Positions 13,648 through 28,600 of a stretch of DNA of 64,000 bases are shown here, piece after piece (within the stretch, counting starts at the first letter, position 1; every line of letters begins with the position of its first letter). The notes beneath the pieces were generated by a model. It saw only the letters and a program-made list of their open reading frames with translations. It made no database searches and was not told the origin of the DNA. The stretch spans positions 21,412,084 through 21,476,083 of the forward strand of contig CM036624.1 of the NCBI GenBank assembly GCA_020746105.1, given 5' to 3'. Origin of the DNA: Trogon surrucura. Lineage: Eukaryota; Chordata; Aves; Trogoniformes; Trogonidae. The translations under genes and the position numbers were made by a program.

Positions 13648-16600
13648 GTACTGAAGTCTTTTTTTTTTTTTTCCCCATTTATTTTCTTTTTTTTCTTTTT
13701 TTGAGTGCTTGGGGCATATACAGATGTCATAGCTTAAGAATTCAAGGCCTGGTTTTGATCCCCTTAAAATACTCTGTTTGGTGAAACTGGGTCAACTTGT
13801 GTCCGGCGGTGGGGTATGGGCTTTCAAAACCTGAGATCGAACCCTTTCCTGTTTATACCATCTGCACTGTCTAGCTGCCATTTGAGATTTTTGGAACAAT
13901 GCTCTTCTGCTTTGGCTCAGAATGCTTTAAAAGTCACCAGTTCCATGAATGTCGAGCAGCTGCTCTTGGTGGCACTTGAGACCTCTTGCACGCGGCTTGT
14001 TTGGGATTGGAAGAAGTGCTCTGAGACTTCTCAACTACAGCAGACACAAACTGACAGGATTGCATCCCTCCATTATAACTGCCAGTTGCCTTTTTAGATC
14101 CAGATGCCAGAAACCTACTATGTAAATGTATTTATTTTTGATATCAAATGATTTCTTTAAAAGTCTGCCAGCCTTCCAAATAAAATACTGCTCTGTGGTT
14201 TCATGTGTTTTGCAGCTGCAGGAATGATAGTAGTACATTTCTTTATGGTGGGCCAGCATTTTTTCTTTCTTTTAATTATTTTTTTAGAACATGTATGGAG
14301 CAGGCATAACATCAAATAGTCTCATTTTCTGCCACATTGCTCATGGATATTGTGGTATGCAAATTCATAGTGTCAGCTTCTTGTCTGAATGAGCTACATT
14401 TGCTTTCCTTGCAGTTGCTTGGAAGTTCAAATGCTTTTTCCATATTTGGCCAATAAAACTTAGCAACTTTTACACATACTTTAATATTTTAATACCACTA
14501 TCTGGGCCAAAGAAGAGAAGTTTGCTTTACTTTGTAGGGCTTGGGCAGATGACTGGAGGTAAATTTCTGCTGAGAGCTCAAAGGACGTGAAGCCTCTGCA
14601 ATGCAGTACTAATACAAAAGGAATCAGTTGATGAGGCTGGATGATATATTGTCTCCAACTTCTGTGTTTTCAACTCCTTTTCAGTGTTTGCTGATAGTGT
14701 TAACTCAGTCACTTGCATTGGGCAGCTGGGTGAACGTGCCAGCGGAATAGTCGGAGAAGGTTTTGTCTCCCAAAGCGTGGGAAGGACAAGCCCTCTGTTC
14801 ACAGAACAGCTTGGTGTGGTGTGCTGCTTTCATCTCTGATGTCATTACAGGTGACAAACGGAGCACATACTTGATTCTTTCTCCTATCAGAAAATCAGTT
14901 GCTGTCAGAAATCCAAATGCTGGGAGTAAACTTTAAAGGAAGAGAGATCCAGATCCACTTATTTTTTAAAATAGAAATTAATTATCTTTATAGATGGAAT
15001 CAAGTGACCTATATACATTGAGCTTGCAAGTGTTGCACAAATGCAGAAAGAAAAGCCTTTAACCGGCTCAGAAATTTGTAAATGCATTTAGCTGAATTAC
15101 ACGTGCATGATAGTTATGATGTATATTCACAAGAATCTGTTAGGCAAAACGTTCTTGCAGGCAGACTTTGTCATACTTTTTTTTGGAAGACAAGAATATT
15201 AACAGTTCCCAAGTCTGCAGAATGATAATTTTATTACATCTTACTCCTCTCCTAATTTTTTTTTTATTTTTTTATTGTAACATGCAGAGACAAGATGGGA
15301 GGAAACAAAGTGAAGGTACACACAAAAGCATTGAAGCAGTTGTTGCGCGTCTTGAGAAACAGAATGGAATGAGTCTCAGTAGTACTTCCAGTCCTGAAGA
15401 GGCTTTTATGGAGACAACGGAAGGCATGAACAACATGGACGATGCTGTAGTTCCTCGGATTCTGTATGAAGAATTGCTGAGGAGTTATCAACAGCAGCAA
15501 GAAGAAATGAGGCACATTCAACAGGAGCTTGAGAGAACGCGGCGACAGCTTGTGCAACAGGCGAAGAAGCTAAAGGAGTATGGGGCACTCGTGTCAGAAA
15601 TGAAAGAGCTCAGAGACTTGAACAGGAGACTCCAGGATGTACTGCTGCTAAGACTAGGTAGTGGTAAGTGCCGGACTTAAATGGGACTAGTTTTAATGAA
15701 TTTTGCAGGTGTGATCAATAGTAATGGAAATGTATTTGAAGAATAGCAGTGGTTGTTAAACTGGACATTGAATGTTAAAAGGGTTTTCCGCTGTGACTGT
15801 ACAATATGTGTTGAATTTGTATGCTATGTATGTCTGGGTTTTTCTTTAATGATAGTAGAGTTCTTTGTGCTGGTATGGTTGAATCGGAGTTCCATTTTAA
15901 GCAGCTGTATTTTAAAGAGCCTCTGACCTTCCAGTATGTGCTGAAAAAGATAATAAAGCGTCATCTGCAAAATATACCGATATGTTCCAGTTTAAAAAGA
16001 AACAGGAAAAAAAAAAGAAAAAAAGGGAGTGAAATGAATATTTGGGCTAAAACTATTTTATTTTTTCAGTTAGGGATTTTGGTTATTGTTATGTAAGCAA
16101 CTATGCTACCTTCTGGTTTCTTCCCTCTCTTCCCATTAGTAGCTCATTAGAATGTGATACATTCCTGAACTTCTTAGCAGTGGCTTTAAACAGCCATGCT
16201 CTTTGAAGAATAGTAGATTGTTAAAGAATAACTAAAAAAAATTATATTAGTGTCCCATTTATCAACATTTGTTACAAAATGCAGGTTTGTGTAATTTGGA
16301 TTTAAATTTTAAATATCTTGAGTCAGTTGCTCATTTGTTTTGGTTTATAACAATTATTTAACCATTATGTTGGAAAACCATTATGGGGAAAACAGACAAA
16401 ATAAAAAGTTAATCTTTTTCACTGAAGATGGTACCCTTGGAACACCTTCAAATATTATACTAATTTCATATTTGTTTGCTATTAGAATGTGGTACTGCTG
16501 TGTTGGAGATTTGCTCGGTGACTGAAACATGGTTAAAATTTGTGCATCCAAACTTAGCATGCTTTTTCTTATGTCTGCCTTTGTGTATCTGGAAACTTAA

Positions 16601-19600
16601 TTTTTGCATGTAAATTGGACATTGGCTTTTCTACTTGACTGGAACGAGTGCATGCAATTTGCATGTGGGTCTGAGTTACATTCACCTACAAACCTGAACC
16701 CGAGAGCGCATGTGCCTGTGCCGTAGCATGTCTTAAGGTGTGCCCACAAGTCTGGAGCCAGGTTCTCGAAGCAGCATCTGACAATTGAAACTGAGTGTTT
16801 GATTTGTGAATGCTCGTCATTGTTACACTGTGCATAATTAAAATGTTGTTACTTATTATAAACATTCTACTTATTAATAAAACTAAATAGGCAAGGTTTC
16901 CACAGACTGAAAAACATGATGTGGTTGGCAGTAGATTTCACTGAGCTTTCTAAAATTTTCCTTGGATGGAAAGATGTTTCTTCATCTGCAAGTAGTTAGC
17001 TGGAATTTATGTGAATGGAGCACCAGCCAGATGTTGGTAGGCAATGGGGCTGAACAGTGTAAAATACCAATTTAGTTGGTAGACTTGACAGCAATGTGAG
17101 TGGCGAGACCAGCAATGAAGTGAAGACAGCTTCTGCATTCTATCTTGTTTCTTTGACTTTAAGAAAGAAGGGATACATTTTTTTTTTTTTACTTGAGCCG
17201 AATCAAGAAAACTTGGAAGAAAAGAGAAACCAACAAAAAAAACCCCAAAGCCTCTTGGAAAAATGCTGAATCTTCTCTAAATACTGGGCTTGAATTTCCA
17301 TTGTATCAGTCTGGTACCTGCTTCACAACTGAAAATAAATCTTGATTACCTTGAAGACAAGTTCTTTTAATTTAGTCACATACCTGGACAAATATGAATT
17401 ATAGTTAACTTCCAAAAAATCCCTTGTTGTTATTACTTGCATGGAATTTTTCGTGGATGACTTGGGCCTATGGGCTGTGTCCTTCACAGGGTGTATGTTT
17501 CCTAAGACTTGGTGTATTAACCACTAATAACTCTTGCCTTTCCTTGTAGCCTCATCCACAGTAGAGAAGCAACCAGATTTCTAGAAAAATCAGTACAAAA
17601 TTGATGACTGGTTAGAAAGGGAGACATCTTCAGCAAATTATAAATTAGAGAGTCTGATGACATTATGAAAAACTGCTACTTTTAATCAAGAAATAGATAC
17701 ATAAAAACTTTTTTAGTTGTCTTTACTTTTCCAGATTATAAATGAGGTATGTTTGGATATGTGAGTAATCTGTGAAATTTGTTCAGAAAATAGATTACAC
17801 CCTGAATTCATCTTCAGTTTTTGCAGTGATCTCTTAAACCTAGAGGTTCAAATTACATGTAATTTATGTTACGCTGCACTTCTAGCAGGCTGGACTTAAT
17901 GCAAACTAATTGCATTTCTGTTTCACCTTAGAGATTTCTGATTTCTTTGCAAGAGATGACAGCTGTTTTGTGCTGATGAATTGCAGCTGTGGGAAACGTG
18001 TGCCTCTTGCCATTTTAAACTTGCAGATCAAATATAGAACAGCCTCTTGAGCTAACACTGTCAAATCTTCAGTCTCCTAATTTCCCATCAATATGTTGAT
18101 TTCAGTGAGAAGCTAGAACTCAATATATTCTACTTTAGACCTAGGCCTTCATCTCTGCTACTAAATTCGAGCCACTCTTGTGGAATAAGCAAGGTTCTTA
18201 ATCTTTCACATGGTGATGCTGAATTGCTCTTTGTTTTGAAAGAGCCGTGAAAGCAGATGTGGGAAATGTAAGTAGTGGAATCAGGTCTGATCTGTGGGAA
18301 TATACTGAAGCTTTTTTATGGTTTTTATACACTGTTGTCGAGCAGATCCCTTCCTGGAAGAGGCGGGCATTTGACCAGGGCTCTAGGGACCAAAGCAGTG
18401 GGGCAACATGATGCCCATCATGGAAGAGGTTACGATATCCCTCATCTGAGTTCCTGAAGAGCGTGTGCAACCAAAGCCTCTTCTCCTCTTGCCTCCTTTG
18501 GGATCAGGAGGCCCTGCAATTGTAGGCCATTGCAGTTTATCTTTGTTCTGTTGCACCTGAAAACACTAATGTGCCCTGGTTTTATCAGTAGAGAGTGGGA
18601 TGATTTAGAGAATTAAGTCACTGACTCTTCTCTGTAAGCCTAACTTTAAAATCTGTGGATTGCAAAAGAATTTCAGTAAATTCTTAAAATAGCAGTCATC
18701 TCTAGGGTATGATTTGTGCAGTTTACTGTGGTTATATGTGGCCAGAAGTAGTGAAGTTGTATCAGGGATAATGTTTGAGTGTTGTTCACACCCTGATAAA
18801 TACTTCAATTTCATGTTGTGTTGCTAAGAATTAGTGTTGCTCTAAAGTCAGGGTGTATATTCACTTTCATTCATGAAAGTTCATTCATCAACACACACAC
18901 AGCCACCCAAGGGGTTATTTTTAATCCCAGTTTGATTTGAGTGATCCAGTTCACAGTGTCTTGGGACTGACACCAGGGGAGGGAGAAGGAAATGGTATTT
19001 GTGTCTTACCATGTATAAGAACTTAATACTATTCAGCTTCGCTAGATTTGTTTGGCTTTTTGATGTAAAAAAAAAAAAAAGAAGGTCCAAGTTTTCCATC
19101 AAGCGCATGTGCAAGAAGTACCATATATGTAATATTGCCATTTCTCAGACTCCCATTGTTTTCATTCAAGTTCTCATAGACCATGTGGAAAATACAGTTT
19201 GCCACTTAGAAAGGTATATTGACCACTTTATCAGTTAGTTTATTTTAGCTCATTTACTAATTTTGGAATAGTGCGTAGTCTAAGATGTGTTTTTGAGGAA
19301 AAGAGGTGGCAACGGAAAGCCTTCTACCTCTTCATCCTGTATTTGAAGTTGCTGGCCACTCAGATATTATGGAAATTTTACAGTCAGAAAGATTTTGCAA
19401 TAAAACGTTTCCTTTTTGCATTCTGAAGAATTCTTTTTTGGGTTTTTTTATGATTCTTATTGCATAAGTACTGTCATTGTTAGGCCTTTAGATAGTGGCA
19501 TATTTTTGTATGTCTCATTTATCATCTTTAAAATAAGATGCTGAGTGTGAGAGCTGCAGAGAGAAGAAACGTTTAGAGTGTGATGCGTGGTAAATTGGGC

Positions 19601-22600
19601 ACACAACTCCCATTAGCAGTAAAGCAGTAATACAGGTTGCGTGTCTAATTCACAACATGCCGGCTTGAAAACACAGTCGGTAGCAGTTGGAGAAAGTAAC
19701 TGTGAAGACTACCTAGAGGCAGATTTCTGTCTGGGAAGAAAAAAAAAATCGGTAGATTGTAAAAGACCTTTTAAAGGCTTTCTGTTGGTGACTTTGCAAG
19801 CAATAAAGGGTGAATTGTGATAGAAGTTTTTTCCTGACCTGTTAGAGCTATGGTTCTTTGGGCTTTAATCATCTCTTTTTCTTGGGGAACTTTGGAAACC
19901 AAATCCCAGCTGTGTCAATAAATGACTATAAACAAAACAGTAAAAGACTTCTAAATAGCAACTAGTAAAAGTATTTGAACTGAGCTAAACATTTACTTCT
20001 AGGAAGGAGGTGGTTGTACTTAGGTGTCTTCCTCAAAGTGATTTTCAAAGTTCAAGAAAACTCAATACAGCACTTTGTTGAAGAATGCATTCTTAAAGTA
20101 ACAGTTAAAAGATCACTTCTTACGTTCACACTGACAATTACATCCCTGCAACTGTTTTTTTCACACCAAGATGTGTGGAAGCTTAATCAATCCGGGTCCT
20201 TCCCCAGTCTGAATCAGTTTAGCAGTCTCAAGTTTAGGAAGTTAGGTTTGTGTTGGCATACCATTGTACATGCATGATAGTCAAGGTGCTTATTAAGATT
20301 ACTATGAAATTATAATTGAAATGGTATATGTTTTTGTGATTATTTGGTCTGTGCTTGTGTTGCATATGGCTCTTAAGTTTTTTTTTTGGTGGCACTGCAA
20401 TATAGGATTGTCTGAGTTGCCAAGACAACTTTTAGTTGGTGCTGAGTGTCAAGTGGCAGTCAGCTGAGAACATTTAGCTCACTGTGTAGGTGTGAAATAA
20501 GCTATAGGATAAATGTCAAATGCTGACAATGGAGGGAATGGTGATATCACTGTATAATAATCTCTAAATGCAACTGCACGAAGTAGGAGGAATCAATGCT
20601 TTGCTCATTCCAAGTACAGGAGCTATTTAAGATACGTGACTAAAGACATGAGTTCTGGTGCCAGCTTGACTTGCAGAGTGAGATCAATTCAGGGCTTGGT
20701 CCATGTGCACAGACATGGAGGAGAGATGCTGAACCGCGACGGTGACCTGGTTATTGAATTGTCATTTGTTGAAGATGTCAGGGTTGGGCTACAGAGTGCT
20801 GCAGCACTCTCAGCACCGACCTGGCACAATATAGTCCTTACAAGTGGATGAGTTTATCCTTAGTGATTACTGTGGTGTCCAGGGTCTAAGTTGGCAACCT
20901 TGCTGTGGTAACGAACCGTCGTCCCTTCATGGAGCTTCAGTGGCTGCTGGAGCTTCTTGTGATCCTAGACAAAAAGATCAAGAGACAATGATAGGTTTGG
21001 AGCTGTAGCCTCTTCCTAGACTTCTGGTGTAACGGCTGCAATGAGTGGGATAATGAAATCCAGTTTGCAAATTATTTTATTTTGTTCTTCTGTCTTTTTT
21101 AGGAGCACTTCATAAATTTCAGCTGTAAAAAAAAGTTGATGACTGACAAAACAATTATCCTCCTTTGAAGCCTCAAACATATGCTTAGTAGTATTCTGTT
21201 GTTTAATCTGTCCTTAATTTTTGTTGATTACATTGAAAATAAAAGTCAATGTGTTGGATGGATTGGACAATGAAAATTCTGGTTTATGTGGGGTTTTTTT
21301 AAGCTTCGATACTCTTTCTGTGCATGATACTTTAGCATAAGTAGCCTAAGCCTGTTTCCTTTATAGCATTTCTTGCTATTTTTAATATACTTATGCTACA
21401 TCTAAAGAGATTTCAAATTTCTATAAAATTTGTAATTTTATATGGATAATTTATGTAATTATCACAGTAAATTATGCAGGTTTCTGTTCAACTACATAGT
21501 AGTTCTTATTTGAAGAATTACTATTTTTGCTTTTGGTCTATAACTTCGGTGTCATTTTAACGTAATTTCAGTAGTGTGCATTGGAGCAATCCTACCCATA
21601 TCTGTAATCATTCATATGTTTTAAGAATAAAATTACACATTCAAAATTAAACATTTTTATGTTTATGAAGCAGAGTTACTTATCTTGCTTTTATTTATTG
21701 ATGGTCAAAAGTAGGATTTTAGTTTAGACTCTTTCTAACTTTAAAATGAACGTGACTAATGTGTTATTTTATGCTAACCACGGGTGATGAAGTGATTGAT
21801 TTTGTGTTCTCTGGGATAGCAGACAGCTCTCTTTTCTTAACTGTCTAGGACCTGCCATTGAGCTTGAAAAAGTAAAACCAGAACCAGTTGAGCCTGAACC
21901 TGAGGTACAGAAGACCTTCAGTGAGGAAGCAAATACATCAACGTACTATCCTGCCCCTGTTCCAGTAATGGACAAGTATATTCTCGAGAATGGAAAGGTA
22001 TTTTGAATTAAATATAGCATGAATAATTTGTATATGTCCATCAGGTGATTTTCTTGTGAATTTTCATGATTGTGGGGGTTTTGAATGGTAATAATTTACA
22101 CAGACTTCCTCAGTTTTCATAAAGGTACGGTATTATGCTGAGGAAAATTATGAAATTACACAAATGTGAACAGCATAGAAGATGATCCTCAGTGATGAGA
22201 GCATTGATTGCTGTGCAACACAAGAGAGAGAATTAAAATATGCATGCACAAGCAAATTGGCATAGTTTTTAATTGGGGACATACGTAAATCCATTGAATA
22301 TAGACCGAAGGCAGTAACCCCCATTGTAAAGTTACACTGGTCTAAGAGAAATACTTTTTCCTAAAAAGTCTTTAATGTTTTTAATGTGCTGTAGCTGTAT
22401 TCCAGAGAGGCCTTCATGTTTTGATTGAACTGGAGTCCAGTAGATAATTAGAAACCCTGGAATGAAAATGGGCTCCCTTGAATCTGGTAGGAGCACTGAA
22501 TTGAGCTGGTGTAGTGCTACTTCACGGATACTTTTATAAAGTTGGTGAAATACCATCTAGCTACAGTTTGCCAGAACATGACTGATGATTTTTCAGAATT

Positions 22601-25600
22601 CAGCATGTTTAACACACTGTCCACTCATCTAGTGAGGCCTGCTTTTTTATAGCCATTGCTGTTATCATTAAATGAACCTTATATTTCTTTTACAAAACTG
22701 TATGTCCTTCAGAATTGCCTGTGCAGATCCTGCTTTTTAGGGTATGTATCCGTTTGGTCCTGTAATCTGAGAACTTTTAAGGAGGAACCGTCCATTTCAG
22801 CTTTGGCATACAGTGGAATTACTGATGGAATAGCACTAAATATTACATTTTCACATTTGTGTTAAAAGATTGACTGCACAAGTGTCTGTCATTCTTGAAG
22901 ATGAACTCAATCATTGAGGACAAAATGTGTGTGAAAATAGGATAATCTTGGCAGTTTGACAGGTATTTGGTTCAGATAGCTTTTCTTGCCTAATGTATTT
23001 AACATATGTCATTTGCTTGTGTATTTTGTGTGTATTTGTGGAATGGAAACTTAGCATATATTATCTCCTTTTTTCTGCTTAAGAACTGTGGGTTGGGGCA
23101 CATCATTAGGCATTTGTATGCAGCTTTTCCTGCACTTTTATTTCATCTGCCAGCTTCTTGGCACTTCTGTTGTTGAAATTTTCTGTCTTTGATGATATTA
23201 ATATTTCTTTAACTTTCTTCTTGTAATTTTGGCTTTTCTTTAAATTTGGCAATTTACTGGGGCTTCAGCCAGCTTAGATGCCAGAAATGTGAACCAATAA
23301 TGCATTTAGAGTGTTGAAAGGTGGTGGTGGGGGGATTTCAGTTTTCTTTGTTTATGCCTTTTTTTCATTATTCCATTATTGACATCCACCACTAGAAGTA
23401 GTTGAAATACTTTTTAGAAATCTTACCCTTTGTGGCATTGGATTTGATCTTGGCAGGATTCTTTCAAAGCAGATAAATCTCTCCTCTCCAAAGGGAGAAC
23501 AGTTACTGAAAAGGAGCCTATGGCATTCATTTAAAGAAAAGAAAAGAAGAAGAAAAAAAAAAAGATGAAGAAAAAAGAGTTCATCTTCTAAGATACATTT
23601 TAGATATTGCACATGTTTGCACGGTTACGGTGGTGAGCACTGCTTTGAATTTGCTGTTGTTTCTGTTGCATTGTGCTGGAAGGTTGATCCTGCAGTTGCT
23701 GAAATTGGGGGTAAAGTTCCAATTGATTTCATCAAGCCAAGGGTTTGGCCCATGGGGCAGCTCTTCCAGCAAGAAGGAAATGGCTTCTGAATCTGGAGTA
23801 CAGTAAGCATCCTGTAGCTTTGGGAGTAATAGGAAACAGTACCAAGCCTGTTCTAGAGAGAGGTAAACTGAAACATGGACAGATTAAATTCCTTGCCATA
23901 ACAGTGCTAGAAATGGAAAAAGAGAGACAAGATTTCTGTGACTGTCGGTCTCATAGTTGCTATTACCATAGGTGTTTCCGACCAGCATTAACTTTTTTAA
24001 ATAAATCAAGCATGTTCAAAGAAGAGATGGTCTGTCTGAGACATAAATATTAAAAATACTTGCTGTAACTGGTTTTCAGTAACTTAAAGCTAATGAATAA
24101 TGTAGTAGTTTAAGAGACTAAATGATCTTTAGCAAAGACAAACCCTAATTTTGGCAGTGGGAAATCAGATTTTTGATGAAATACAGCAGTCTCTACAACT
24201 AATATAATACAGACATCCAAAATTTGGCATGTCACGACATTCCTAATCTTAGTAATTTTCTAAGTAACTGCTTGAAAGAGTTCAGCGCAGAGCCACGAAG
24301 GTGATGAAGGGAGTGGAACATCTCCCTTATGAGGAAAGGCTGAAGGAGCTGGGTCTCTTTAGCTTGGAGAAGAGGAGGCTGAGGGGTGACCTCATTCATG
24401 TTTATAAATATGTCAAGGGGGAGTGTCAGGAGGACGAAGCCAGGCTCTTCTCAGAGATGTCCAGTGATAGGACAAGGGGCAATGGGTGCAAGCTGGAACA
24501 TAGGAGACTCCACAAAAACATTAGGAAAATTTTTTTCACTGTGAGAATCATGGAGCACTGGCACAGGCTGCCCAGGGAGGTTGTGGAGTCTCCTTCTCTG
24601 GAGATATTCAAAGCCTGTCTGGACACGTTCCTGTGTGATCTACTGTAGGTGATCCTGCTCTGGCAGGTGGATTGGGCTAGATGGATCTTTCGAGATGATC
24701 CCTTCCAACCCTGAACATTCTGTGATTCTGTAATTTTTACAGATAACTTCTGAGATCAAAACAAAAGTAACAGAGTTGTAACTGTAACGTGATGGTTTTC
24801 TGAGCACAGACTGCTTACTCTGAGTGAAGCTGTCGTACAAAATATGTAGAGAGCACCAAGAGTGTGAATTTTTTTAAAGGAATTATGAAGAAGCTCAACA
24901 ACAGAAAATGGAGGCACAAAAAGGGGTGTTCATGTTGTGGTTATTACTGTTTCTATTTCTGTCCATTGCGAAATCTAAATACGCTGCGAACTTGTGACAG
25001 GCTTCTTAGAAGCCCTTTAGTGTAGAAGATTCTGCAGAAGAGGCAGCTTGCTTTATGGTTTTATACTTTGAGGAGGTTAAACTTTTCATTTGTTTTTTAT
25101 AGCATAGCTGGTAGCCAAACCATTCATATTTTTCTACTTAAGTTTTTAAACAATGAGTTGCTTCTGAATGATGCTGTTGTAATAAAAAATTTCTTCAGGT
25201 TATAGCCCTCATTAATAATTAAAGCAGGTTTCTGTTTAAAGGAAAAAATGGTATTTGGTTGAATACAGGCAGTAAAATTATGGGTATATAAAATTTTACA
25301 GTAGCTTTTTCCAATTTTCATTGCATTTAATGAGACTTATGTGATACTGTTCAGATCTGTATGGGTAACAGGCACAGTTTATGTAACGCCGCATCAAAGG
25401 AGTAAAACCACAAAAAACTAAGAGCCAAAGAGTTAAGGCAGTCTCCTAATACAGTTTTGCCAGAGAATTTTGTTCACAGGGCTTGTTTTTTTTTAATTGT
25501 GAGAAGGCAGTAAGTTTTGTTGAAGTGTTAGTAGATTTTGTAAAAGCTAAACTTTGGATATAACAATCCAATTAATACACGGTTTTGGTATTTTGCAGTT

Positions 25601-28600
25601 TTACAGGTTATCTGAAAGTAAATTCTATGTTCTTCCTTTCCAGTGCAGTGAACTCTTATCAGTAATTAGAGTAGCCAGGTCACGCATTAGCTTGTTGCGG
25701 ATGGTGAGCGAGTGTGAGTCCAATCAAATGGAGTTCCTCACAATGTGAATGAAACTTTTTGTGCTCAGAGGTAGTTTAGTTGTGTGCACTGTACTCCAGG
25801 AGTTAGGAGCACAAACTGACAAGGTGTTCGCTGTGGTTCCACACAGGGATAGTGTTTGTGTCCTGGTTGCACTCATGTCAGACCCGTGCTGATTACTAGT
25901 AGAGTTATTTACCTTGCTGTTGCTTGACAGTGTCCTGGTTATCAGGACTTTCAACTCGAACACATAGTGGCAACCTAAGGGTGGTACTCAGATTCTCGTC
26001 GTGTATTCATCTTCAGTCTGGAGCACTGGGAATCTCGGGGTAGAGATAACAGTATTGCTCTGTGGGAGTCAGGCAAGCATAGTCAATGCTCAGGCAGTGT
26101 CATTTTGGAGACGCTGCATTTCCCAGTACCCATATTATCCTGGTTTACTACTTCAGTGAAGTATCTCTGCTCCCCATTGTCTGAGTAACGGTTGCATGAT
26201 GTTGCAACAATGGGTCATGGCCTTACCACGAAACAGTATTCACCATCGTAGAAGATAGGCAAATTCATGACTGATTTGGAAGTTTTACAGAGCTTCCAAA
26301 CTCTCTTGGCTTATAATGAAATTGGAACTCTCAAAATCCCTTCTCCCCTTCTAGCTGCTTTAAGCAATCAGGCTGAACTCTGCCAATGGGTAGAGGATAT
26401 GACTTAGGAAGTATTTTGCTCTCTACTGACTCCGAAATACACTTTGGGTCAAGTGTGTTTCAGCCAAAGGGAAGCTTTCACATTAAAGACAATATTTCAT
26501 CTTGCTCCAGGATTAGGCTGGTGCAACTCTTTGGTTTATATACTGTGCATACCTTTATAATATTGGATGTGTTTATTGTTTCCTTCTTCTGTCACTGTTC
26601 CTGACCGTAGTCTTTCAGGAGACGGGGACTTTCAGGCTATGCGGGGGTCAGGGAGAAAGTAGAGAGAGACAAGAATGGAATATAAAAAAGAACTATATTA
26701 TGTAAGACATTGACTTGAACTCCCTGACTCACAAAGGTGGAGAAGTTTCAGAACTAGGCAAAATGGATATGTTCAGCCGTAAATACTGTTATTATAGTAC
26801 CTAATATTAATGTTCCTACAGCACTTGGATACTGTTGTATGCTACATTCCATAGATAAGTTGTTATTATTGCTACCTTCTAGGTCCATCTTGGCAGTGGA
26901 ATTTGGGTAGATGAGGAGAAATGGCACCAGCTGCAAGTAACACAAGGAGATTCAAAGTACACAAAAAATCTAGCGGTTATGATTTGGGGAACAGATGTTC
27001 TCAAGAACAGAAGTGTCACAGGAGTTGCAACCAAAAAAAAGAAAGATGCCGTTCCCAAGCCACCTCTCTCACCTCACAAATTAAGCATTGTCAGAGGTAG
27101 GTTATTTGAAAACTTTTGCTTCCTGCTTTGGAGTTTAACCATTAATCACTGAGTTGAAAGATGCTTCTTTTCAGCTCATGTAAAATTAACTGATTAAAAA
27201 CTGTAACTCAAATTGCTATTGCATTGTGAAGTGAATATATACACAGGAAAAGTAAAGCACATTGCAATAGCTGTGCACAGTGCAGGTCTTCACAGCTGAA
27301 GAGTTGTACATTGATTTCAGTAAAGGTTCAAGAAGATTGTCACTTTAAACCACTTGCAGGGCAGGACTTTGAGCCTGGAGAACAACACGTTGTTCTGGAA
27401 TTCATTTATAACATAAAGATTTTTTTTAAATGCATATATTACTTTTAACAAGCCTGAGAGTAGCTTTACCACATTCTTTCATCCAGAATATAACCAACTC
27501 TGGCATGAAGCACAGAAACCATTATAGCTGTGACTATAAAAATACGCATACCTTCAAAGGCAAGAAAGAATAGTTTCTCCCTGTTAAGTGGAGGAAATGG
27601 AAATAGTAAAAATTAACTGTTGCGCTTGAATTGGAATTTGAACAGGAAGTATAAATCGCTGACGTATCTAGCAGGAGAAATTGCAATGACACGTTCAGTA
27701 AATTGAAAGCCTAAGTCCATGTATGTAGTGCTTTGAGAGAGAGAAGGCCTTCTCCTTTATTTAAAATGAACATTGAATTTCAGTCGCTTTGTGTCATCAT
27801 GCGTCTGTTTTGCATTCATTTCTGTCTCTTGGTATATCAGGTTTCTTTTTAAGTCAGAACTCTGATGGTTCCTTGTAGAACGCGTACCGAAACTGGATTT
27901 TTAGGTTTTGCGTCCATACTAAATTGCAGCAGGGCTAAAAGAAATATCCCTATTTGATTGAGCTTCCTTATTCTGCATTTCCCCTTCTTAGTTGCTCTGT
28001 GCTCTTAACCGTGATTTTTTTAAGAACTGTTGTAATCTGCCTTGCAAGTACTATGTTTTGGAAATAAGAAATAAGATTCCTCTTTGAGTGTGTGCGTGTG
28101 TCTGCGTTATGGGGGGGAAAAGTTGGAAACTGATCTTTGTACTGTCGTCTTTCTTAGTTTGTAAGAAATGAGTAAAAGACATGGAGGTTGTTTACTAATC
28201 TGCTGCAAGAATATATGTGGGAGTACAAGCTGTTCCATACTGATTTACTAGTTCTGGCTGGGACCTTGTGGTACAATCCTAACACATGTAGCAAAGTAAT
28301 GATGCACTGGCCAGGTAAGGAATCCACTCTGTGTCTGTGGCTTTCCTTATCAGCTCCTAATGGGAAACAAAATTGGTTACTCGGATGTGCACTTGCAAGC
28401 ATGCAGTAAAGAGGGGTTATTCCTCACTGGCCCGTTGCAAAGAGCTTTCTAGTTTCCCCACTGGAGGCTGTTGCTCCTGAGCACTGCTGGCAAGTTGCTT
28501 ATTTGAGATTTCCCTCTTCTGCTTCAGTCAGGGCCGCTCTGTGTTGGTTGAACCGTTTAAATAGTAGCTTTCTTCTGACTCCCCTCGTTTTTGACTACAG

